A DNA stretch of 15,149 nt, taken from NCBI GenBank assembly GCA_005773095.1, contig SXHT01000076.1, positions 1-15,149 of the forward strand, in the 5' to 3' direction. This DNA comes from Planctomycetaceae bacterium (GTDB taxonomy: Bacteria > Planctomycetota > Planctomycetia > Pirellulales > PALSA-1355). The notes beneath the pieces were generated by a model. That model had not been told where the DNA came from. It worked only from the letters and a program-made list of their open reading frames with translations, and made no database searches. The number at the start of each line of letters is the position of its first letter. The first letter of the stretch is position 1. The position numbers and the translations under genes were made by a program. Shown here piece after piece: positions 1 through 6,408 of the stretch.

Positions 1-1788
1 CTCGACGGCGAATCGCTCGACGAAGTCGAGTTGCAGTCGCTGCTCGCCGCGGAAGGCGGGCTGGTGCTGCTCAAGGGCAAATGGGTGGAGGTGGATCGCG
101 AAAAGCTCAACGAAGCGCTAAAGCACTGGAAACGCGTTGAACGCGAGACGCGCGAAGGCGGCATCTCGTTCTTTGAGGGCATGCGGCTGCTCGCCGGCGT
201 GCCGATCGACCGCGACGCCGCCGCGGGATTGCCCGAGGTGGCCCGCGAATGGACGGGCATCACTCTGGACGAGTCCCTCGCACAAACGCTGGCGGAGCTT
301 CGCGATCCGGCGGCGCCCACCAAGGCCAGGGCTCCGGGTCTTCGCGCGGAATTGCGGCCCTATCAGCAAACGGGCGTGTATTGGTTGCGACTCGTCACGC
401 GTCTGGGACTGGGCGCATGCCTGGCGGACGACATGGGGCTGGGGAAGACCGTGCAGGTAATTGCCTTGCTGCTTTATCGCAAGCGAGAGCGTGGCGCGAA
501 GAAATCCGTTCCGCCAGGTTTACTCGTCGTGCCTGCGTCGCTGATCGCAAATTGGAAAGCGGAACTCTCGCGATTTGCGCCGGAGTTGACGTTCTTCATC
601 GCGCATCCGTCGGAAATGCCGTCCGGGATCAGCGGCAACGCTGCCGCGATCGATGGGCACGACCTGGTAATTACCACCTACAACATGCTCACACGGCTCG
701 AATGGCTGCGAAAGCAACCGTGGGACCTGGCCATACTTGACGAGGCCCAGGCGATCAAAAACAGCGGCACGCGGCAAACGCGGGCCGTCAAGGAGTTGCG
801 GTCCACCGCGCGGATCGCGCTCACGGGACCTCCGGTGGAGAATCGACTGGCCGATTTATGGTCGCTGTTTGACTTTCTCAACCCCGGCTTGTTGGGGGGC
901 GCTCGCTCGTTCGACAAGCTGACCAGGCGACTCGATGCGGCTGGAGCAAATGCCTACGGACCGCTGCGAACGCTCGTCCGGCCGGACCTGCTGCGGCGGC
1001 TGAAGACCGACAAGAGGGTGATCGCCGATCTGCCTGATAAAACGGAGATGCCGGCGTATTGCCCGCTGAGTAAACGGCAGGCGGCGCTCTACGAGCACTC
1101 GGTGCGCGAGCTGGCGGCGAAGCTCAAAGAGGCCGAGGGAATTCAGCGGCGAGGGCTCGTGCTCTCACACCTGATGCGGCTCAAACAGATTTGCAATCAT
1201 CCCTCGCACGCGCTGGGGGATGGACGTTACGCTCCGAAAGAGAGCGGCAAATTCGGACGGCTGGCCGAGCTGTGCCAGGAATTGGCCGAACGCCAGGAAA
1301 AGGCCCTGATCTTCACGCAGTTCCGCGAAATCACCGAACCGATCGCGGAGTTTCTCGCGGTAATTTTCGCCCGGCCGGGACTCGTGCTCCATGGCGGCAC
1401 GAGCGTGGTCAAGCGGCGCGGATTGGTGGACGCCTTCCAGCGCGAAGACGGTCCGCCGTTTTTTGTGCTGTCGCTCAAGGCTGGCGGCACAGGCTTGAAC
1501 TTGACGGCGGCCTCTCACGTAGTGCATTTTGACCGCTGGTGGAACCCGGCCGTTGAGAATCAGGCGACCGATCGGGCATTCCGCATCGGCCAAAGGAGAA
1601 ACGTGATGGTGCACAAATTTATCTGCCGCGGCACCGTGGAAGAGAAAATCGACGAGATGATGACGGCCAAGTCGGCGATCGCCGCGGATGTTTTGCAAGG
1701 CGGCGGCGAGATGTTGCTGACCGAGATGAACAACGACCAGTTGCTTAAGGTGCTGGCGCTCGATGTTGATAAGGCGTTGGAAGGCTAA
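1..1788 (+). CDS. SNF2-family DNA helicase/translocase, C-terminal part (5' end outside window)
   Basis: This is a double-stranded-DNA-dependent ATPase of the SNF2/RapA type. The frame is open to the first base of the window (in-frame codons precede the TTG at 31), so the true start and probably an N-terminal accessory region lie upstream; 595 residues are visible. In order, numbering from the first codon seen: a Q-motif-like stretch with LRPYQQTGVYWL, Walker A DDMGLGKT with Lys149, DEAQ box at 247-250, motif III at 275-280, then the C-terminal RecA lobe with ALIFTQF, GGTGLNL, DRWWNPAVENQ and the arginine-finger region DRAFRIGQ. Motif III reads TGPPVEN, with Pro277 where bacterial SNF2 proteins usually have Thr; the remaining motifs look intact. 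It is followed after 24 nt by a SWIM-domain gene, a common partner of bacterial SNF2 proteins. Family assignment is firm; the cellular role (repair, transcription recycling or chromatin) is not resolved. Confidence 0.95.
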   Translation, partial: LDGESLDEVELQSLLAAEGGLVLLKGKWVEVDREKLNEALKHWKRVERETREGGISFFEGMRLLAGVPIDRDAAAGLPEVAREWTGITLDESLAQTLAELRDPAAPTKARAPGLRAELRPYQQTGVYWLRLVTRLGLGACLADDMGLGKTVQVIALLLYRKRERGAKKSVPPGLLVVPASLIANWKAELSRFAPELTFFIAHPSEMPSGISGNAAAIDGHDLVITTYNMLTRLEWLRKQPWDLAILDEAQAIKNSGTRQTRAVKELRSTARIALTGPPVENRLADLWSLFDFLNPGLLGGARSFDKLTRRLDAAGANAYGPLRTLVRPDLLRRLKTDKRVIADLPDKTEMPAYCPLSKRQAALYEHSVRELAAKLKEAEGIQRRGLVLSHLMRLKQICNHPSHALGDGRYAPKESGKFGRLAELCQELAERQEKALIFTQFREITEPIAEFLAVIFARPGLVLHGGTSVVKRRGLVDAFQREDGPPFFVLSLKAGGTGLNLTAASHVVHFDRWWNPAVENQATDRAFRIGQRRNVMVHKFICRGTVEEKIDEMMTAKSAIAADVLQGGGEMLLTEMNNDQLLKVLALDVDKALEG

Positions 1789-1800
1789 TCGGTCCTAGGA

Positions 1801-1806
1801 AAGGAG
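1801..1806 (+). promoter_or_regulatory. Ribosome binding site of the SWIM gene
   Basis: AAGGAG lies 6 nt before the ATG at 1813, within the purine run 1797-1806. It is the best Shine-Dalgarno site in the window and fixes the start of the SWIM-domain gene. It sits in the 24-nt gap after the helicase stop codon, as expected for translation from a shared transcript. Confidence 0.8.
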
Positions 1807-1812
1807 TCTTTC

Positions 1813-2769
1813 ATGTGGTATCAGTTCAAGCCCTATGTGAGCGTGGCAAGACGAAAGGCGAAGGCGGCGCGTGAGGTGGCCCGGTTGGCGAAAAAAGGCC
1901 GCACGATTTCGCCCGTCAAGCTCGAAGGTCGCACGATTGCCGCGACGTTCTGGGGCAAAGCCTGGTGCGACAATCTGGAAGCCTACAGTGATTTCGCCAA
2001 CCGCTTGCCGCGGGGCCGCTCGTACATCCGCAACGGTTCGGTCGTCGATTTGCAGATCAGGCCGGGAAAGATAACGGCTCTGGTGAGCGGATCGGCACTG
2101 TACGAGGTCACGATCACGATCACCGCGTTTGCCGATAAAGACTGGAAATCGCTGAAGGCGAAGTGTGCCGGGCAGATCGGTTCGCTGGTGGAATTGCTGC
2201 AAGGCAAGCTTTCCAAGAGCGTGATGAACATCGTCACGCAGCGCCAGGGCGGGATGTTTCCCAAGCCCCCCGAGATTTCCATCAAGTGTTCGTGCCCCGA
2301 TTGGGCAGGTCTTTGCAAGCACGCCGCCGCCGTGCTCTATGGAGTGGGTTCGCGGCTGGACAGAGAGCCGGAAACTTTTTTCAAGCTGCGCAGGGTGGAC
2401 CATTTGGAGTTGGTGGAAGCGGCGGTCGCGGCGCCTGCGGCCAGCACCCGCAAGCAGCGCGGCAAAAAGACGATCGCCGCCAGCGATCTCGCGGACGTGT
2501 TCGGCATTGAGATGGCCGAGCCGGCGGCCGAAGCGGCGGTTGTCTCGCCAGATCGTAAGGCGGCAAAGCGCAAGACAGCCGTGGCCTCAACGACCAAGGG
2601 GCGAGTTGCTGCCGGCAAGACAAGGCTCGACACGGCAGCGGCTGTTAAACGAGCCGCCGCGAGTCCCAAGAGCACTTTGCCCAAAACGCGAAAGGCTGCA
2701 AAGGTCACCAAGCCAGCCGCGCCGCGGCGCACGGCAGGATCCAAGACCGGCTCTCGATCCGCGTTTTGA
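1813..2769 (+). CDS. SWIM zinc-finger protein with histone-H1-like basic tail
   Basis: A 318-aa protein with a SWIM zinc finger, C159-x-C161-x6-C168-x-H170, the CxCxnCxH pattern that binds zinc and usually mediates DNA or protein contacts. Residues 1-156 hold a conserved-looking region rich in aromatic residues (WYQFKPYVSVARR at the N-terminus, TFWGKAWCDNLE further in) that I associate with bacterial SWIM proteins paired with SNF2 helicases. From about residue 213 to the end the chain is low-complexity, rich in Lys, Ala, Arg, Ser and Pro with AAKRK- and KAAKVTK-type segments, like the tail of histone H1. That part is probably disordered and binds DNA non-specifically. There is no signal peptide or membrane segment, so it should be cytoplasmic. 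The strong RBS and close spacing behind the helicase support joint function. The tail length is unlikely to be conserved. Confidence 0.9.
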   Translation: MWYQFKPYVSVARRKAKAAREVARLAKKGRTISPVKLEGRTIAATFWGKAWCDNLEAYSDFANRLPRGRSYIRNGSVVDLQIRPGKITALVSGSALYEVTITITAFADKDWKSLKAKCAGQIGSLVELLQGKLSKSVMNIVTQRQGGMFPKPPEISIKCSCPDWAGLCKHAAAVLYGVGSRLDREPETFFKLRRVDHLELVEAAVAAPAASTRKQRGKKTIAASDLADVFGIEMAEPAAEAAVVSPDRKAAKRKTAVASTTKGRVAAGKTRLDTAAAVKRAAASPKSTLPKTRKAAKVTKPAAPRRTAGSKTGSRSAF

Positions 2770-2783
2770 CGAGGTCCCCAAAA

Positions 2784-4055
2784 ATGACGGCTCCCAACAC
2801 AGTCGACAATCGCGCATTCCACCCGCTGGAATCGCTGGCCAGCATGCGGCATGAGTTCGGCGAGCATGGCGGCGTCAATATGTCGATCGAGGCCAGCACC
2901 ACGTTCACCGTGATGAAGGCCGGCACGCTGCCCGAAATGTTCCAGGGACGCTTGGGGCCGGAGGCAGGCGGCTGTTATCTGTACGGCCGGCATTTTAACC
3001 CGACGGTGTACGTGCTGGGGCGCGAATTGGCGGCGCTCGAAGGCGCCCAGGCTGCCTATGGCACGGCGAGCGGGATGAGCGCGATTACGGCGGTCGTGAT
3101 GCAGTGCTGCGAGCCCGGTGATCGCGTGTTGGCGGCCAACTCGCTGTATGGCGGCACGTATGCGCTGTTTCATGATTTCTTGCCGCGCAAGACGCACGTG
3201 GAAACCATGTTTGTCGATATCGCCGATCACATCGCGGTCGAGGCAGCCTGCATGCACGGCGTGAAGCTCGTGTATCTGGAGTCCATGTCGAACCCCACGC
3301 TGGTCGTGGCCGATATTCCGAGAATCGCGGGAATTGCGCATCGCCACGGTGCAAAACTGGTGGTGGACAATACTTTTGCTCCGCTGATCCTGTCCCCCGT
3401 GAAACTGGGTGCCGACATCGTCGTCCACAGCGTCACCAAGTTCATCAACGGCGCGAGCGACATCATCGCCGGAGCCATCTGCGGCAGCCACGAGTTCATC
3501 GGCAGCCTGATGGACTTGCACACCGGCGCGCTGATGCTGATGGGGCCGACCATGGACCCGCGCGTGGCCTTCGAGATCAGCCTGCGGCTGCCCCACCTGG
3601 GCCTCCGCATGGCGGAGCACAGCCGCCGGGCCCTGGTGTTCAGCCAACGGCTTGCCGATCGCGGAATGGACGTGATCTACCCAGGCCTGACCTCCCATCC
3701 CCAGCATCAACTGCTCAAACAAATAGCCCATCCGGATTTCGGTTCTGGCGGGCTCTTGAGCCTCGACTTGGGCACCACCGCGAGAGCCTATCAACTCATG
3801 GAACTGCTGCAAAATAATGACCGCTTCGGCTACATCGCCGTCAGCTTGGGCTACTTCGACACGCTGATGTCCTGCTCGGCCAGCACGACATCCAGTGAAA
3901 TGGGCGAAGCCGACTTGCGCAGCGCCGGTATTTCCCCTGGCCTGGTCCGGATCTCCGTCGGCTACACCGGCAGCCTGGAGCAGCGCTGGCGCCAATTGGA
4001 AGATGCCCTCAAGCAGTTAGGTGATGTGCAGGATTTTGCGATGGGAACGACGTGA
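2784..4055 (+). CDS. PLP-dependent Cys/Met-metabolism enzyme (cystathionine gamma-synthase / methionine gamma-lyase family)
   Basis: A 423-aa, cytosolic, fold-type I PLP enzyme of the transsulfuration family. Visible features are the neighbouring-subunit phosphate-binding Y67-x-R69 in YGRHFNPT, SGMSAITAV, the substrate-side Tyr in LYGGTYALF, the SNPT segment, the PLP-ring Asp195 in VVDNTFAP, and the Schiff-base Lys219 in HSVTKFINGASD. The C-terminal VRISVGYTGSLEQ is also typical. Length and motif spacing are normal, so it should be active. Motifs do not separate cystathionine gamma-synthase, cystathionine or methionine gamma-lyase, and O-acetylhomoserine sulfhydrylase, so no symbol is given. 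The ATG at 2784 is preferred over the in-frame TTG at 2766, which overlaps the previous stop codon. A weak GAGG lies at 2771-2774. It starts 14 nt after the SWIM gene, so it probably shares that transcript, although no functional link is obvious. Confidence 0.92.
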   Translation: MTAPNTVDNRAFHPLESLASMRHEFGEHGGVNMSIEASTTFTVMKAGTLPEMFQGRLGPEAGGCYLYGRHFNPTVYVLGRELAALEGAQAAYGTASGMSAITAVVMQCCEPGDRVLAANSLYGGTYALFHDFLPRKTHVETMFVDIADHIAVEAACMHGVKLVYLESMSNPTLVVADIPRIAGIAHRHGAKLVVDNTFAPLILSPVKLGADIVVHSVTKFINGASDIIAGAICGSHEFIGSLMDLHTGALMLMGPTMDPRVAFEISLRLPHLGLRMAEHSRRALVFSQRLADRGMDVIYPGLTSHPQHQLLKQIAHPDFGSGGLLSLDLGTTARAYQLMELLQNNDRFGYIAVSLGYFDTLMSCSASTTSSEMGEADLRSAGISPGLVRISVGYTGSLEQRWRQLEDALKQLGDVQDFAMGTT

Positions 4056-4207
4056 CCGATCAAACGACCCTCCCGGGTGAATCAGGGCCGTGAAAATCCC
4101 ATCATGGCTGGAATCGAGGAAGGAAAACCATGGCAAGGCCTGATTGTGCGTCGCTCTGACGCAAGTCGGCATGGTGTCCACGATTGCCGGAACGCGCCGT
4201 GCCGAAG
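4056..4207. other. Convergent intergenic region
   Basis: The + strand operon ends at 4055 and the - strand small gene ends at 4208, so transcripts converge here. I see no strong terminator; the best hairpin is a 4-bp ACCC/GGGT stem near 4066-4077. A purine-rich RBS-like stretch (about 4116-4125) precedes an ATG at 4130 that opens only a 9-codon frame ending at the TGA at 4157. A shifted frame from about 4150 to 4270 has coding-like third-position GC. Together these could be the remains of a gene start with a frameshift, but no family is recognisable. Confidence 0.4.
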
Positions 4208-4552
4208 TCATCCGCGAGATGCTCGGCCAGAACCACCGCGCGCTGACCGCCGGCCGCTCACGCGGCGGATCCTTTTCAGAAAGTTCTGGACCTGTTCTTT
4301 GCCGTAAAGCGGTACCACGAGTCGCTGGCCTTTGGGAAATTGCTTGCCGGCCTTATAACCGGCGCGAATGAGTAAACGTTGAAGTTTGGCAAATTCGTCG
4401 GGACGGGCAGACAACCGTAACTCGCAGCCGCGCTTGTAAGCCTCTTTGAGATTTTTGCGCAACTCGGGGTCGGGCGGCGACTGCGTCCAACCGTGTTCGT
4501 CGAACCAGAGGGCCAAGAGTCTGATTGCCGATTGTCGCTTTGCTTTTGCCAT
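4208..4552 (-). CDS. Small basic protein of unknown function (114 aa)
   Basis: I do not recognise a named family. The protein is basic, apparently helical and cytoplasmic, with no signal peptide or membrane segment. Residues 3-20 and 30-60 look like amphipathic helices (AIRLLALWFDEHGW; LRLSARPDEFAKLQRLL), followed by a compact AGYKAGKQFPKGQRLVVPLYG segment and a closing QVQNFLKRI helix, which resembles one small globular domain. The last 18 residues are only Arg, Gly, Ser, Ala and Val, and may be read-through into non-conserved sequence after an ancestral stop. The ATG at 4552 (MAKAKRQ) is preferred. In-frame ATGs at 4567 and 4582 are possible, the latter with a weak GGA before it. No good RBS precedes 4552, and the AT-rich stretch directly upstream (4553-4567) could be a promoter -10 region with a leaderless start. 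Frames further upstream look non-coding. Confidence 0.6.
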   Translation of the reverse strand: MAKAKRQSAIRLLALWFDEHGWTQSPPDPELRKNLKEAYKRGCELRLSARPDEFAKLQRLLIRAGYKAGKQFPKGQRLVVPLYGKEQVQNFLKRIRRVSGRRSARGGSGRASRG

Positions 4553-4900
4553 GGATATATTATGCATCAAGATCACGTTCATTTTCCAGAGGGCGCAAAC
4601 CAACCCACAACGCCGCCGGGCGTGTGCTTCGTCATGTCGGGCTGTGGCGCAAGAGCTGCCGCGGGACCGAAGGAGTTGGAGCTGGTGTGAGAATTCAGGA
4701 ATCAGGGCAATGAACCCGAAGGATTCCCAGCGAATCGCCGGTGGTTGAGTGCAGCGATACCACCGGTTCATGTGCGTCGCGCCATTTCGCATCCCGCAGG
4801 ACGCGCTGATGGGGGTGCCTTCTGTTACACCACTCCGTGAGAATGGCATGCTATTGCCGACTACCGCGTGCGCATCACCGTGGTCAGTAACAAGCGGGGC
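4553..4900. other. 348-nt gap without a convincing gene
   Basis: This lies between the outer-membrane protein gene and the small basic protein gene, both on the - strand. Open frames run through it on both strands, but their translations are rich in Cys, Arg, Ser, His and Trp and have no domain-like pattern, so I call them spurious. It contains an AT-rich patch just before 4552, unlike the GC-rich surroundings and possibly a promoter for the small gene, and a set of nested complementary segments at 4707-4775 listed separately. No clear terminator for the outer-membrane protein gene is visible directly after 4901. Confidence 0.5.
4707..4775. other. Candidate three-way-junction fold
   Basis: Complementary segments nest as a closed three-helix structure. 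The outer stem pairs 4707-4716 (GCAATGAACC) with 4765-4775, ten pairs with one bulged G at 4772. Inside it are a 5-bp hairpin GATTC/GAATC (4722-4726 with 4732-4736, 5-nt loop) and a stem GGTGGT/ACCACC (4740-4745 with 4759-4764, 13-nt loop). The last can grow to 8 bp (4738-4766) at the cost of two outer pairs. It could be a structured leader or small RNA of either strand, a remnant of a mobile-element end, or chance. No known RNA family is recognised. Confidence 0.25.
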
Positions 4901-6145
4901 TCAGAAGAATCGATTGAATTGCGCGATAATCTCGGCGTCGAACTGCCGCTGTTCGTCGCTTGGGCCGAGCGGAAAACCGCCCGCCACCGTAAACACACTC
5001 CGAGGTCCGATCCAGAAGTGGACGCCGGCCGTCGCATTCACGATGTCCAGGCGATTGAAGGAGTTACCGAGGCCGGCCGATCCGCCCTGCATTGGAACCC
5101 GCACGATGTCAGCATCCTGAAGCGTAGTGGTGTAGTGGAACTCAATCGTGGGCGTGATTCCGGTGACACAGCGCGCTTGCGGATTCTGGTAGAGCCAAAA
5201 TCCGGCGGAGATGTCGATGTACAGCAGAGTCTGCTCGTTCAAGACCCCGGCGGGGCGATCCTGTACGTCGACCACCATGTTGCCATTTGCATCCACGTCG
5301 AGCTGCATGAAGCTTTGCAGATAAGTGAGCGCGGTTGGCCGCCAAAGGAAGGCCGCATAGGGCAGCAGATGCAGCGACTCGTTCTGGATGGTCAATAAGG
5401 GGCTGCCCGCCTGGAAGATCTCACTGTCGTCGGCCGTGGGCACGTTGACGCCAAGGCCGCCGGCAAAGGCGCACGCGTCGTCTTCCCACAACAAGAACTT
5501 GAGCGCCAAAGAGATGTTGCCGAACTCGGTGTTCTTCGCGGGTCCGTCGCCCCCCAGGAATACACGAGAGTTTTGCGTGTAGGCGATTGGGGTGCGCAGC
5601 TCAAATGAGCCGAGGCCGTCCCAAAACGTCTTTTCAAACCCCGGCGTATGGCGATCGACGTCCATCGCCCCGTCGATCTGATTCAACTCGAAAAGCGGCA
5701 CGGCGTTCACAAACTCGTTAAAGCTGTAGAACACGCGATCGCGAGGTATTGGGCTGTTATTCTCCGAAATCTTGACACGCCGGCTGGCGCCCGCGTTGGG
5801 CAGTTCAGCGACCAGCAAATTGCCGAAAGTGCCGACGGCTTCTGGGGACACGACGATCTGACCGGCACTTGAAAAGAAGTCGCCGATCATATAGGGCGAG
5901 ACTGAGCTTGGCGCTCCGGCGCCGCCAAGTGAGCGCGTGGCCCCCTCCAAGGCGAAGTCGGCACTTGAGAGCGCGCTCGCCGAGGAACGAGCCGCGGCCC
6001 CGGCCGATGTCGGGGCGCGGCCTGAGTTCGACCTGCTAGCACCTTTGGCTGGCAGCTGAACCGGAGGATCGGCTGCCCAAGATTGTGCAACAAACGTGGT
6101 GATCCAAGAACCACATAGCAGCGCAATCGACTTGGAGGCTTTCAT
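4901..6145 (-). CDS. Secreted outer-membrane beta-barrel protein, planctomycete type
   Basis: A 414-aa protein with an N-terminal signal peptide: Lys at 2 and 5, a hydrophobic core at 7-20, and likely cleavage near SWA-ADPP around residue 24-25. An Ala/Ser/Gly-rich linker spans about 34-75. The rest has alternating polar and hydrophobic strands typical of a barrel, with PYMIGDFFSSAGQ, RVFYSFNEF, and NVPTADDSEIFQAG segments. The chain ends in QFNRFF, and a C-terminal Phe is the usual beta-signal for insertion by the BAM machinery. I recall similar proteins in planctomycete genomes, mostly annotated hypothetical or as putative transporters. Substrate and role are unknown. The start gives a well-formed signal peptide but no clear RBS is visible before it. 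It follows the kinase gene by 263 nt with a repeat between them, so it is probably transcribed separately. Confidence 0.8.
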   Translation of the reverse strand: MKASKSIALLCGSWITTFVAQSWAADPPVQLPAKGASRSNSGRAPTSAGAAARSSASALSSADFALEGATRSLGGAGAPSSVSPYMIGDFFSSAGQIVVSPEAVGTFGNLLVAELPNAGASRRVKISENNSPIPRDRVFYSFNEFVNAVPLFELNQIDGAMDVDRHTPGFEKTFWDGLGSFELRTPIAYTQNSRVFLGGDGPAKNTEFGNISLALKFLLWEDDACAFAGGLGVNVPTADDSEIFQAGSPLLTIQNESLHLLPYAAFLWRPTALTYLQSFMQLDVDANGNMVVDVQDRPAGVLNEQTLLYIDISAGFWLYQNPQARCVTGITPTIEFHYTTTLQDADIVRVPMQGGSAGLGNSFNRLDIVNATAGVHFWIGPRSVFTVAGGFPLGPSDEQRQFDAEIIAQFNRFF

Positions 6146-6272
6146 CAGACGCGCCGCGATCCGAGATTGATCGTCAGATGCTTGCGCATCGGCATTCCGG
6201 ATGGTACGAAGTTAGCGATTCTGCGTCCGGCACGGCGGCCTGGCCACGTCACTCGCCTTTGCGAAAGAGAGG

Positions 6273-6368
6273 GGGGACAAGGCACATCTTCCCGGGAACC
6301 ACGTTGGCCAACCAGCCAGCAGCAGGACGCGCCTCTTTCACATTCGCCGGGAAAATGTGCCTGTCCCC
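6273..6368. repeat. REP/MITE-like imperfect inverted repeat
   Basis: Two arms of about 26 nt in opposite orientation, 6273-6298 and 6343-6368, both read GGGGACA(A)GGCACAT(C/T)TTCCCGG with one inserted base and few mismatches, the right arm being on the - strand. Between them are 44 nt that include the perfect palindrome GTTGGCCAAC (6303-6312). The GGGGACAGGCAC-type arm resembles repetitive extragenic palindromes linked to REP-associated transposases in other bacteria; this is recalled, not searched. It sits in the gap between the kinase stop codon and the outer-membrane protein start, and could act as a 3' mRNA stabiliser or terminator for the kinase message. Confidence 0.55.
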
Positions 6369-6408
6369 GGCCCGCGCAGTAGCTGTCCAGGCTACGCCGA
6401 TCTGGATG

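Noticed and set aside
2337..3995. 552-aa - strand open frame opposite the SWIM and PLP genes
   Set aside because: It is a shadow: it is antisense to two clear genes, rich in His, Gln, Arg and Ala, and has no motif.
4177..4194. VSTIAGT stretch resembling the start of an NHL repeat
   Set aside because: Only a few residues match and the glycine-rich continuation of an NHL repeat is absent.
4553..4849. Extension of the small basic protein up to 4849
   Set aside because: The extra residues are Cys-, Arg- and Ser-rich without pattern, and the protein-like sequence begins at MAKAKRQ (4552).
6263..6339. GAAAGAG and its complement CTCTTTC as an extension of the inverted repeat
   Set aside because: Their order is not nested with the main arms, so they cannot extend the same hairpin.
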